From Conus ventricosus (taxonomy: Eukaryota > Mollusca > Gastropoda > Neogastropoda > Conidae), in assembly GCA_018398815.1 (NCBI GenBank), contig CM031609.1:39792378-39856377 (forward strand): a stretch of 64,000 nt of DNA. Direction: 5' to 3'. Below are positions 9,695-20,990 of the stretch, piece after piece. Below the pieces are notes generated by a model, which was not told the DNA's origin, did no database searches, and saw only the letters and a program-made list of their open reading frames with translations. The translations under genes were made by a program, and so were the position numbers. Each line of letters starts with the position of its first letter. The first letter of the stretch is position 1.

Positions 9695-9971
9695 AATAAA
9701 AATAACAAAATCTATTTTTCGCCAAAAGGTTTTTGAAGGGAATCCGGCAAAAAAAAGCTAAGCCAAGCGGGGATCATTGAACAAACAAAAAGGAATTTTA
9801 TCTAAACAAGCGATTGGCAAATTTTTTCCGGGCACCTAAGAATACAGAACCACACTTTGCAAAAAAAAACCCGAACGACCCCATCAAAGGGTTTCTTATT
9901 TACCCCAGTACGATTAACAAAAAAGTTTTTAATACGCACTTACAGTCATTGACATAGCTTAAAGTACAAAA
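9695..9971. other. Unassigned, probably broken coding DNA
   Basis: Adenine-rich with short plus-strand fragments. No frame longer than about 40 codons and no motif that I recognise. Confidence 0.4.
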
Positions 9972-10127
9972 ATGCAAACCCTTAACACAAAAGAGGCTTC
10001 TGCTGTTGCTTTTGCCATAAAAACAATATACCAACGGGGCCCGAAAACTTATCCTCGCATGATCAAGTCAGGTGGGAAATTTAAAAGGGCCGGTAAACAA
10101 TTATTGTTAAAACTAAGTTACCTTTAA
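9972..10127 (+). pseudogene. Short basic protein fragment
   Basis: An ATG at 9972 opens 51 codons including EASAVAFAIKTIYQRGPKTY and a basic end (GGKFKRAGK). Coding-like sequence continues after the stop in another frame (about 10130-10230). Basic and glycine-rich composition fits a small virion or DNA-binding protein, but no family is recognised. Confidence 0.35.
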
Positions 10128-10214
10128 AAAGCATCCAGGATTCACGATCACAGGCTTTAGTTGAAAATTTTAACAAACAGTTTCTAAAGACTTTTCTCCT
10201 CATATCACAAAAGG

Positions 10215-10523
10215 GTGATTGACAATTCTCGCAACACAGAAGGGGTAGAAGACGCCCCATTTTCTAGCGAAATGAATAATGAAAAATTTAAATTAAGGGG
10301 GGAAAAAACCAGTACAGGCAATAAAAAAACAAACAAAGATGTTGGATGGAGAGTTTTCCCCACAAACTATTCCCTTTTGGGTTTAAAAGTAAGGTCCCTT
10401 TATTTACCGGGGGGAAGGGGGGAAGGGGACGCTCGCATCGGGGCAACCGTCCAGTTTTGGAGCTTTGACCTAGAAATAAAAAGAATTGTAAAAATAACCG
10501 CCCTTAAAATTTACAGAAACTGA
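10215..10523 (+). pseudogene. Unknown protein fragment of the element
   Basis: 102-codon frame. The N-terminal half is polar and low complexity. The C-terminal half (DARIGATVQFWSFDLE, IVKITALKIYRN) has alternating hydrophobic residues as in a beta-sandwich, so a minor capsid or decoration protein is conceivable. No homology can be asserted. It follows the fragment at 9972 on the same strand. Confidence 0.35.
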
Positions 10524-10529
10524 CAAACA

Positions 10530-11140
10530 AAACAACCAGCTCCTCAAAGATCTTTTTGAAGAAAAAACTGCGATAACCCGCCAGCCCGTTTTCCCTTTTA
10601 AAATTAAATTTTACATAAAATAATTTAATTTTTAAAAGGGAAGCCCAAAAGAAAGAATGGAACAAAGCAAGATGAAAATAAAAGGCCTTAGAATTAATCA
10701 AAACATAAAGGGCGTGTTTAAAATTTTAGGAAAAAAATTCAAAAATAAAATGATACGTATTCTGCTTTTTTAAAGAAACACAGGAGATTCCTTGGGCAGG
10801 GCAGGGGCACCCGACATTACGCCCCCAACCCAAATTTTGTCTATAAAAAGGGGAGAAAAAATATTTTGAAAAATAAAAAAAAATTCGAGCCGTAAGCAAA
10901 AAAAAAAAAAATTTGAATAATTGGAAATGATCGATTGATCTTCAAAAAAAATTTTTGGGGAAAGATATAAACCCCCGAATAAAACTCTTCTGAAGAAATA
11001 GTAATTATACTGTTCTCCTTGCCCGATTGCATATAAAAACTCTGGATTAACAATACTCTTTTTGTGTTTGTTCATCTAATGACTTCTTTGTTACAATGTT
11101 TGCTGTCTCAGTAGATTAGGTAGTTTTAGTTGTCATGATG
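10530..11140. other. AT-rich unassigned DNA in the element
   Basis: Dominated by A and T homopolymers (for example the A tract at about 10896-10910). Minus-strand frames here are phenylalanine-rich products of T tracts. It may hold the convergent 3' ends of the small-gene cassette and the polymerase. Confidence 0.4.
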
Positions 11141-11149
11141 AAAATCTTT

Positions 11150-13600
11150 TTGTCAAAAAATGCTCTTTGTAGTTGCATCGAATTTTACGCACAACCTGCG
11201 AATATTCCTTTTTTCTTAAAGGGTTTTTCTCCTGGTCGAAATACTGTAATTTGCCCTTAAAACCAAATATCCCTTAATCACCTTCCAAAAATTTTCCCCT
11301 TTCATTTTTTCCCCCAAAAACCCTTTTTTAGTAATTGAAGAAAAGGCAATCTTTAGGGTAATCATGTTTCGACCATCCCGCATCCCCTTTTAGCTCTTCT
11401 AATCCAGTCTTTATAGATACTTCGTAGGGTATTATAAAAAAAACTATCTGTATCTGTGAAAAGTACTCGGGACTGGGGATACGAGGCTTAAAAAGTAGTC
11501 ATAAAAAAATTCTAACATCAAAACTTTGATAATTCAAAAAGGGAAACCCAAAAAAAACGGGTTTGCCCAATTTGACTTTCTTTTTTTATCATTTTCAAAA
11601 AGCTGATCATAAAATCTTCTAAAGCCCTGATAATTATTAGAAGTCACTTAATTCTTCGTTCTCCTGGGCTAATTGCACTTTACCTTGTGGGGTTTTTCCC
11701 TTCTTTCCAAAACGCTGTTGTTCATCAACTTGAAAAAGTTTTTTTTCTGAAGCCTGGGTTTTATTTTCTGAATAGGTTCTTCATGATGTTGGTTTCATGA
11801 ATGTTCTTGAAAAGAATTTTTAACGTTGAAGGGCTGCAAATTCAAACCATCCTTAAAAAAAATTGTAGAATCGTAATGACAGACAAAATTTTTTTTTTCC
11901 CTCAAATTGGGCACAAGTTTAGGGGGTTCTTTTTTTTCCACTTTGGGCTTTCTGAGCTAATGGATAGCAATGGGGTCATGGAGTTCTAGGTATTCTAATC
12001 AATTTCTGAATGTATCCACGCGTTGCCCCGGCGCAACTCCCCAACCACTTTAATGCCTTTTGAATTTTTTTCGGATTGACGTTTGTTGCTTTTTAAAGTT
12101 GCGTAAGGAAAGTATTGCCCCAAGCCCACCAACAATTGTTTGCTCAAATACATGAGATAGTTAACCTTTACTGGGATCAAGTCGTCCAAGTATTTTGTTT
12201 TTTGCTTTACGTAAGACGCGCCATACAAATTTCCCTCCACCAATCCTTTTTCAATCATCTGAACTTTGGCAGGTAAAATAAACAATCTGACCCATAAACT
12301 TTAAAAAAGCATCCCAATCATCCGGGGCCAGAAAATGTAATGCGCGGGACCGGATATAATTTTTCATGAGTCTTTCTGTATTTTCAAAGACTTTCCGCCA
12401 CAAACATGTACACCACAATAGGAGTCTGATGTCTCCATCGTTTTACAATCTACTTCTGCCACGCACTTGAGCATGCGGTAATCAAACACAATGCCCTTCC
12501 TCTAAGACAAAAAGAACGCGTTTTTGGGGGGAAGTGTATTTTCCCAATTTTCATTTTCTAAAAGGGGAAAAACGCCCTTTCAAAACAATTGGGCAAAATA
12601 TTCTTCCTTTTTGGGCAGGTTTTTAAGACAACCCAGCGACCTAATGTCCCATCATGTGCGCATGAGTCAAAAAAACATGTTATTTAAAGTAAACACATGC
12701 TTTCTGAGACTTGAATGCATGACACCCTAAAGGGTGCACTCTTTCTTTATAAGATGAAGTCGAACCCTCGCAAGTATGAAAGAAGAGGGGAAGTTTTCCA
12801 TGTTTTTGGGGTTCAAATTTTATTTGAAGATTGCATTTACGTGCGCTGCCCCTCTGTTTCCCCAAAATGTGATCATGGTCTCTACGTGGGATTGGCTTCT
12901 CGAAAAGGGGCCCAAACTGAAAACCCAACAATGTGGGTAAGTCATACTGTTTGATCTCCGGCTCATCAGTTTTCAAAAAATTAATTTATTAAACAACATT
13001 ACGCACTTGCGATGCGCTAAAATCTTCTACCGCATTTGGTCCTCTTTTAAATTCTGGCGTTGAATGGCGCCTCCGCCTGACAAAAAGAAGGAAAAATAAA
13101 CAAATTGGTGTTTACTCACAAAGTCTTTTTTGGGTTTCTTGGGGGGTTGGCCCCTCTAAAAACAATAAGCGACCAAAGCTGCGTAAACTACTATGGAGAA
13201 TTTTGCACCCGTTTCCATTCATAAAACAAACTTTAGACCCGGGTGGGGCGTAGTTAGTTCTGTATTACGCAACGGGGCCGATACAATTTTTATTTCGCTT
13301 GCGGCTTGAGCAGATGGCATTCTTGTTAAAACTTTTTCTACGAATTCTTGTTTGCTCTTTTTTGGGGAAGTATGCGCATTAGTTACTCTTGTTCGTACAA
13401 TTGTAATGCGTACCCCCTGTGAAAACACAGTGGGGAAGCAACATGATTTTTGTCTCTCCCCAATCTTGGGACTTTTTTGGACACTTTAATCGTTGTAGAT
13501 TTTTTTTCCTCATCCCAGTGTAGATTTTGACAGTTTTTGGGTTTTGTTTTGTTTTTAAAGATCAAGGAACCACGCAAGGGGAAAGGTTTTTCCACTAAAT
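11150..13600 (-). pseudogene. Protein-primed type family B DNA polymerase, heavily frameshifted
   Basis: Several polymerase landmarks appear in order on the minus strand. Near 12.80-12.88 kb is a His/Cys motif, DHDHILGKQRGSARKCN, followed by PLFFH, as in the exonuclease/palm region of Polinton and adintovirus PolB. At about 12.13-12.26 kb comes MIEKGLVEG, then LDDLIPVKVNYLMYL, the lead-in to motif A. At 11460-11443 is FTDTDS, the motif C carrying the catalytic aspartates, followed in a shifted frame by KHDYPKD. The order and spacing fit one gene reading leftwards. The frame breaks roughly every 50-100 codons, mostly at homopolymers, so it is non-functional as written. It would replicate the element. 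The N-terminal limit is unclear and could lie beyond 13.6 kb. Confidence 0.72.
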
Positions 13601-16072
13601 TTAAGATCTTTAAATGTAGGTTCTAGTTAGACCCCTCTCCGTTTTTAGGCGAAATGCACCCTTGCGAGAACACACCACATGAAAATTTTTTTTTCCGAAT
13701 TCTTTATTTTAGAACTGCTCTTTTTGTCCCAAATGCTGGAGGTATGAATTAAACCTGCCTAAAACGCTCAACTTACCTTTTTAATCTGATCTCTAAACTT
13801 CGCCCTCTGACCAACCAACCCTCTTTTTTGCTTCTTCAGGGGCCACATCAAACTGGAAACATGGCTCCCAAACCGGGTTTAAAGTCATTAGGGGAAAGAA
13901 TAGCTCTTTGTCGAGACCCAGACTTCTAGATTTTCTTCATTTTTTGTTACAAAAACTTTAAAAAACAGCTAACATTATTTAAAACGGGGGTCATTTTTAG
14001 TTTCCCCGGGAACTTGAGAAAAGCATAAAACACTGCTGTACTTTTGGGGGTTTTTAATGACTTCTAATCAATATTTTCTGCCTTGAAAATCTTTTTCCCT
14101 TACCATTGCTTCAAAAATTTCACTGGCCCTTTAAATCTTTCCTGCGGGTTTTTTTTTAAACCCAAAAATTTATTTAAAATCAAAAAAAAATTTAAATAAA
14201 TATCGATGGTTTTTTTATGCTTAGATCAAAATAAAGTATAAACACCTTTGGCGTTGTTAATGTGACGTTTAGACAATTTTAAATTTTTTCTTTTATTTTT
14301 TTAAAACATTCCTTTTTTATCTGCTCAGGTTGGGCGTTAAAAAAAACTTGTCCCCCCCTTTTTTGAAATCAAATTTTTGTCTTTTGATCATCAAAATCAC
14401 CTTAAACGTTTAAATTCTTCACCGGTTTTTGTCAGCTAGTGCTTTATTTTATTGTATTTTGAACGAAAAAGTTTAGCTGTTATTATTGAACCAGGCTGTT
14501 TTTTTGGGTTTTAGTTTTTATTTTTTTCCACAGCATTAAGCTAATGAACACGGGCCAAGATTAAAGAAAAAACCCCCAAAGGGGTAAAGCTAGGGTGAAA
14601 CTGCGCCTTTTTGCAAAGAGGCCTACACTTGTTTGCTGATAGAGCACTAAAAGTCGATGCCCATATTAAATATTAACAGATTAAGGCAGCAAATCCCTTT
14701 CTTTTGGTTTTGCTTATTTTAAAAGGGTCCGCTCTATTTTTTTGCATTTGGAAATGTTGGTTAATCTAATTTTTTTACTTCAGCAGCAGAGAGGGCCGGG
14801 GGTCAATGTTGCCTTCTATCTCTTTTTTGGGTATTTTGGGTAACAGAACAACATGCTTTTTTAAATAAAAAAAAATTTTTCCTTCTATATAATTAAATTT
14901 TTTATCTTGAATTTTTCAGCTCAATATATAGTAAAACAAATTAAAATTTAAGCGGTTTATCGCATCTTTTTCTTTTCAATTTGAATTTTTATTACTTTTT
15001 TAACCTTTCTCCCACTTCCATGCAACCTTATCCCGTTGCCCTTTTGGTCAATCCAAAAACCCGTATTTTGTTGTTAAATAATCATCAAGTCTTACACGTG
15101 AAATGAAGATTTTTAAACACAAGTCTGCTGTTGGGACTTCATCCCCCCCCCCGAAAAAATTTTTTTATCTCATCAAAATGCTGAAAAAGGCTAACCCGCT
15201 ACGTAGATTTGGTTGGACTACCACAATTGTACTTTTGCACTTTCGTTATTTTGGGTTTAAGAAATTTTTCTTTTGTTTTTTAAAGGGTCTTCATCTTCGC
15301 ACAGAAATAAATCCTTTAATTGTTTTTGGGCGGACATAAATTTCCCATTTTGTGCTGCCCTCTTTTGGGTGTTAGAATGGTGTCCACCTTGTAATATATT
15401 TTTTAAAAACTTTTATCGTGTCAATCAACCTTGCTAAATTAAGTTCCTAACAACGTCAAATTAAGTTGGGGAAATGCGTTTTGGGTTTGGTTTGTTGTTG
15501 TCTATAACAGTTTTATTTTTAAAAGTTAGTTCTAGACAATCGTCTTTTAATGCTCCCTTTATATATGGGGGCATGCCACTTAAAAAAACTCAAAATCAAG
15601 GGGGTTTGAAAACGATTCCCCTACGCATACTTACAGCTGCTGCTTTTTTCCGCTTTCGCATCTGAGGGCCCTTTCTGTGTTTTGCTTTATTTTATTTTTC
15701 CTTGAAAGCAAATCGGCCCTTCACTCGGTAGCCATAGATAAAAAGGTTAAAAATATTCCATTTTTTAAGAAAATATTTCTTTCCCCTCAAGTTTTTAAAA
15801 AAATTTCTTTAAAAATTTCCCGCCCCAAAATTTTGCACAACTGTCCTGGTGTGTCTTTGATTTTGAATTTTTATTTTTTAAAGTAAGTCGCGTAGAGGGG
15901 TGGGACAATCACTCATCTGCCCTAGGCTTGGGGAAACTGACGTAAAAATTTGTCTGCATCAAAATAGACGGATTATTTTAACAATATATTTTGTTTTTTC
16001 CCCTTTACGCCAAAGGGGTTTTTTCCCGGCTTTATCTGGGGCAGAAAAAGAACCATATACTTTTTAATTTTT
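13601..16072. other. Unresolved part of the 15-kb element
   Basis: Rich in T and A homopolymers, with no frame above about 80 codons. It may include the N-terminal part of the polymerase on the minus strand and another broken gene. I could not find integrase, protease or ATPase signatures by eye. Confidence 0.35.
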
Positions 16073-17010
16073 TTGAAGCAAAAAAAAAAGTTATTTTTTA
16101 AAAAAGGCGGCATTGAAGATGAAGAAAATTATGATTTTGATCCGAAGAAAAAAGAGGAAAAACCCTTGACACAGCATCGCTCAACGCCCTCATTGCGGCG
16201 GAATTTTAAAAGAAAGCCTGTTAATCATTGTACCCAAAATTTAGGCATTGAACCCCTAGTTTTAGACCCTAATGATTTTGACCGAGATGTGATGGCCATT
16301 TTATGCAAAAACCCCGGCCCGGGGCAAGTTTCCGACAAAAAAAACAGACCCCTTAAAGTTTTTTGCCATAGGGGTTTATTGAAAAAACCCCATGAGCTAC
16401 AAAACGCCTTGCTTGCTAAACCAAAAAAGATAGGGGGGCAGTTGCTTAAAATTAAAACACGCTACAAGAAATCCCAAAAGATAGCCCAAAAGCAAAACAT
16501 GGAACTTAAAGATTTAAGTCAAACAGGGGTAATTAAAAGCAGAAAAACCCGTTTTTCAAAAAAACGCAAAAAACAAAAAATATTTTCCCCCCCACCCCCC
16601 CGAGAAACGTGGCCCCCAATCATGCTTTTAGAACCATCAGAGGCAAATTTAAAAAACAACTTAGCAAAACTGGTTTAAGTAGTGAGGTTTTAAAAAAGAA
16701 AAAAAAAATCGTTGAGGCTGTGATGCTAACTTAGGGCCCTGATGTTTAAAGAAAAAATAAACCAAGAAAAAAGATCTTGAAAAAAAAGACGGAATGCTAA
16801 AAGCGGTGTCTAATTTTTCCGAATTTAAAAACGAACTCAAATGAGCGAATAAGAGAAATATCCAAAAAATTTTATAAAGACACAACACTAGCAGAAAGAA
16901 TAAAAAAACGTTTTTGAGAGCAAGGTGTCCATTAGCAAGGTTAAACAGCCTTGGGGGAAAATACACTGGTGAGGCTATTACAGCGGGGGTGGAGGGCAAA
17001 GTTTAGTGCC
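16073..17010 (+). pseudogene. Long basic protein of the 15-kb element, unknown function
   Basis: The longest clean frame in the right arm (16073-16678, 201 codons) is strongly basic: an acidic patch (GIEDEENYDFD), then RNFKRKPVNH, LGIEPLVLDPNDFDRDV and lysine-rich stretches. Coding continues rightwards in alternating frames to about 17.0 kb (EKINQEKR, KNFIKTQH, then KVKQPWGK). The total may exceed 300 codons. Repeated Lys-rich segments suggest a nucleic-acid-binding or scaffold-like virion protein. I do not recognise it. The frameshifts fall at A or G runs. Confidence 0.45.
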
Positions 17011-20000
17011 TCCACGCCATCTCCTCCACCCGATAAAAAAATGGTAAAAAAAAAAAGCTTGATCATCTTGCGGATTTTTTAAAAAAAAAAGTGGAAAGCT
17101 ATAGACTCTTGCCAGGGATATTAGGGATATCTTAGCTGGTTTTTTATGCTGGCAAAAAGTTGGCTTTATGGTGAGCACTTATGGGGATTAGTTCCTTATA
17201 TGGGGGGAAAAATTTTTGTAAGATAAAGACCAAGTAACCCAGGCAGTTAATCCCAAAAACTAGCGCTGTCTTTTCAATTCATGGGCATTTTTTTTTTTTA
17301 CTTCTTTACGGCCTTTTGGGTTGGGCCTCGGGGATTTGGGGACTTATTCTTGGGGGGGCTCTTGGTTTTTTACTGCTTTGGAATATTAAGGGTCAGAATT
17401 TAGTCGTTTTTTTCCGACCTTTTCATTGCCTCCTTAATGATTTTATTTTTTTTTTTATTGTTCCTACCCGGGTCTGAGGCAGAAGGCAGCATTTTAAAAA
17501 GTGCCCAAAAGCAAAGTCTATTTATCTTTCTATTGTAAAACATCTTGGGACCTTTGAATATTGAAGAAACATCAATGTAAATTAAAAAGGGGTCCCCTTA
17601 AATTGTAAGTATTGTTTTTTTTGGGATCTAAGCCAGTAAAGAATCATTATGCCGACTCGTTTGTGCTTGCGAACCTAGCAAACACCAAAGAATCGAATAG
17701 AGCGTTTATTTCGTTCTATTTTCCCCCTCCATTAGCCCTTGAAGTGTCAAATAAATGTTTTTCCAGCGTTTTTTCTTCTTATGGACCCGGGGAACACCCG
17801 TGCCCGAAAAAAAAGATGTTAAAGGAGGATTCCAGTCATATTATACTTTCTGTGCACGCCCCCAAAAAAAAGGGGTGCCAAGCCTGATTAAAACCCACTT
17901 TTGTTAAAATCTGTCTTAACATTAAATTTAAACGTTACAGATCCTTTTAAAAAACCTTCAGTCTATTCTGTTGTGAATGGGTAAACGTTTTGTCATTCGG
18001 AAAGGCGCTTGCATTTTAGTCAAAATTCTTGAAGGGTAAAAAAATGAAATCTGTACACTGACCCACCAAAGGTTAGGATGATTTAAATGACACTACGACA
18101 CCCAACCCCCGTTTTGCACAAAACACAGCAAAGTTTTAACTGGTCTGATAAAACTGCATCGGTGACTAAACCAAAATTTCGGGTGTAGTCTTTTTTTAAT
18201 AGGGGGGTTAAGATATCGTTTAAAGGGGGTACTCACCTTTTATGAAAAGTTCAGTTGGGTACGAAAAAGACAAAAGTATCAGTTTTTATATTTTAAGTTT
18301 TTAGGGGGCCCAACAGAAAATTTTGCATCATATATTTTAAAAACGCTCATTTTTAAATTTTTTTAAAAAATTTTGTAACAAAAACAACCAAACCGTCCTT
18401 TGTTTTTTTGAACATGCTATTGAAACAATTGTGGAACCAAAACGGTCGCGCTCCATGAAAAATTTACAAAGTCGTATGGTTTAATATAAACGAAACCAAA
18501 AGAATAATAAAATTAAAAAAATACGGGGAAAGAAACTTAATTAGCCATTAAAAATACCTGTGGTATTTCGGTTTTTCTCACAAAAAAACATTGAGTAACT
18601 TTGACATCACTCTCAAATAACAATCAAATCTAAAAAACAAAATTAACATTCAAACCTGAAAAGCAAACTACTTTTTTTATAAAAGCACTAAAATGTTAGG
18701 CTTTTAAGCTAACATAGGGCACTAAAGATTTATTTTTACAAAACCCGACAAAACTACTTATGAGGGGGGAAAACCCTCATCTTGCATTACATTCATTACT
18801 TAGTTCATTTAGATGAGCTAAGCAAGATGAAAACTTAATATGGGGCCCTCAACTGTTTTAAGAGTCTTCCGTCAGGGAAAGCTGCATATTGCATTAGAAA
18901 TTACACAATTCCCTATTTTCAGTTTAAAAAATAGTTTGGGGAGGTTGGATTTTTAAAAAAAAAATCACAACAAAACGGGGGAAACGTGAAAAGTGATAAC
19001 CGCAGATTGTTTTTTGGAAATAAAATAAACGCTACTAAAAAAAAATGTCGCGGGGGGCCCAAAAAACCAGGGGTTAATTGCGCCTGAAGGGGTTTTAACT
19101 TAGAATTTTTAAAAACCTTGCAGACGGCGGACTTTGAGCAAAACGGGGAATAGGCGCTTTTTAGGGTTTTTAGTACCAAAGATGGGGATTAAAACCAAAA
19201 AAGGTTTGGCGACAGCAAAAGTTTTCCCAAACTAAACAACTGCGCAATCTAGAAGCAAATAATGTTGGCCAGTATGAATATAAAATGTTCGAAAAAACCG
19301 ACCCAAATGGCACTTGGGAAACCAATTTAAAGGACAAAAATTTGAATTTATAAGCCCCTTACATTTTTTTAACCATCAAAAAAATTTTAGAAAAGCATTC
19401 AACTCGGTCCTTTAATGTAAGTCTTTGCCGAGGGGCAATGTCGGAAAGAGATTGAAATAAAGCCTATGGGAATAAACGTACTCCTCCAAGAAGAGAATCA
19501 TTTTTAAAAACTCTACAAAATTACAGTTCATTTCCCAAAAGAAATTAGGAACAGTTTACAATGTTTTGAAATTTTTTGTCTTAAAAGATGTGGGGAGGGT
19601 GGGGTTGTGGGGGTTTGTGACTCCTTTTAAAAGGGAAATTTTAATTAGCTGGCAAAACTTAGACTTGACATTTAAAGTTACTTTGTCTTTTTTTACGAGG
19701 GGGGGGGATAAGGTCGTTCAACCCTGACAAAAATTTAAATTTAGTCTAAAGAAACAAACTTTCGCACTGAAATTGGATTTAATCTTTCACATTAGACCTT
19801 ATAGGGTTTTTTATACTGAACAAGTTTTTACAGAGGCTGATAAAAACAAAAATGGGTTGTAAATTTTGTATAAAACATGGGGCAGTTTTAAATTATAACA
19901 AAAACCCCCATGTTCTTGATTTTGGGCAGACTGGTTTTTGGAAAAACAATATTTGCCCCCGACCTTTCAAACTTTACGCATAATTTTGATCATATTGTGA

Positions 20001-20450
20001 TTTTCGTCCAACATTAAATGGAACAAAGCATATCTAAGAAAAGGTTTTTATGGGCAGATGTTAAATAAATTTTTTGTTTAACCCAGCAAAAAACAAGTGA
20101 TGTTTAAACATTTTAAAACTTTTTAAGGAAAGCAACATATTTATTATGATGCTGTTTTTGGGAGAAAAGACATAGTTAAAAAGAGAAACACTTTCAAAAA
20201 AAGCCCTTCAGTGGGAAAATGCTAATAATGGGGGATTTTTTTTCAAAAATATAAACCCGTTTTTAAAAGACTTTAGAGAACAGTTAAAACGATTTTATTT
20301 CACATGGGAAAAACAAGACTCATTTGAAAAATGTTTGCGCGAAAATGATTTATTTAAAAAGATCAGGAAAAAAAAATGAATTAAGAAAAAAAAAAAACTA
20401 AAAGTTTAGAATTAGTATTGAAAACAGATAACCCTACACAATATGTTTTT
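17011..20450. other. Right arm of the 15-kb element; broken plus-strand coding likely
   Basis: Fragments on the plus strand look coding but cannot be joined. 17.10-17.35 kb has hydrophobic fragments. 17612-17887 is an open frame of 91 codons. About 19.23-19.35 kb reads RNLEANNVGQYEYKMFEKTD. By position this arm would be expected to hold capsid and packaging genes. I found no decisive motif. Indels at homopolymers are the dominant defect. Confidence 0.35.
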
Positions 20451-20576
20451 TTGTAGGGGCGTAATTTTTGGTTATTGAAGTCTTACTTGTCAGAGGAACT
20501 ATAAAAAGCTCATTCTGGTGTCGCGGTCGAAACTGGTTGAGACGGGTTGAGCCGAATGAGCTTTTTATAGTTCTCT
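20451..20576. repeat. Right terminal inverted repeat with nested hairpin
   Basis: The inverse of the left end. Arms are 20492-20518 and 20552-20576 (one extra G and a 2-bp gap compared with the perfect left arms). Their loop is the reverse complement of the left loop with a few changes (CGGTCGAAAC, GGTTGAGAC). The inner flank 20451-20491 matches the left inner flank (CTTACTTGTC, GGTTATTGAAG). The element ends at ...TTCTCT, followed by GAAG. Confidence 0.93.
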
Positions 20577-20588
20577 GAAGTTTGGCTA

Positions 20589-20990
20589 CCTGAGTTTAGA
20601 CTGTCGGTGTTTCGGTGTTCAGCGGCGGGTTCTGCATCTCCCAGGGCGCTGGCTGTCTGGCAGTGTTCCCGGTGACTGAGGGTGTCGTCCAGTGTGTGCG
20701 TTCCTTTTTGACCCTACCTGAGTTTTTGACTGTCGGTGTTTTTGGTGTTCAGTGGCGGGTTCTGCATCTACCAGGGCGCATGGCTGTCTGGCAGTGTCCC
20801 GGCGACTGAGGGTGTCGTCCAGTGTGTGTCGTCCCTGAGTTTTGACTGTCGGTGTTCCGGTGTTCAATGACGGGTTCTGCATCTACCAGGGCGTTGACTG
20901 TCTGGCAGTGTCCGGTGACTGAGGGTGCCCGTCTAGTGTGTGTCGTTCCTGTTTTGACCAAGGTTTCCGGCGAGTTTCCTTACCTTCCCC
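20589..20990. repeat. ~117-128-bp tandem repeat, three copies plus a partial one
   Basis: Units start with CCTGAGTTT at 20589, 20717 and 20834, with a partial unit from 20948. Each contains GACTGTCGGTGTT, GGTTCTGCATCT, CCAGGGCG and GGCAGTGTCCGGTGACTGAG-type words. The array starts 12 bp outside the right end of the 15-kb element and is absent on its left side, so the element inserted beside or into it. Confidence 0.88.

Larger units (their letters stand above)
5469..20576. mobile_element. 15.1-kb Polinton/adintovirus-like element with hairpin-forming terminal inverted repeats
   Basis: Near-identical inverted repeats bound the interval (5469-5598 and 20451-20576), and each folds on itself. 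Inside lie a minus-strand family B DNA polymerase with motifs of the protein-primed Polinton/adintovirus group (about 11.15-13.6 kb), a plus-strand gene next to the left repeat, and small predicted membrane or virion-like proteins at 7.8-10.5 kb. The 15-kb size, terminal repeats of over 100 bp and PolB fit Polinton/Maverick elements (typically 15-20 kb, 6-bp target duplication). I could not recognise an integrase, packaging ATPase, protease or capsid gene, because the right two thirds is riddled with indels. It is therefore either an old or decayed copy, or a badly polished consensus. Alternatives are an endogenised adintovirus, or an unnamed related lineage with parvovirus-like ends. Confidence 0.75.

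Noticed and set aside
5469..20576. Bacterial prophage or integrated plasmid contaminant
   Set aside because: PolB type, end structure and absence of bacterial gene arrangement fit eukaryotic Polinton-like elements, and the flanks are animal-like.
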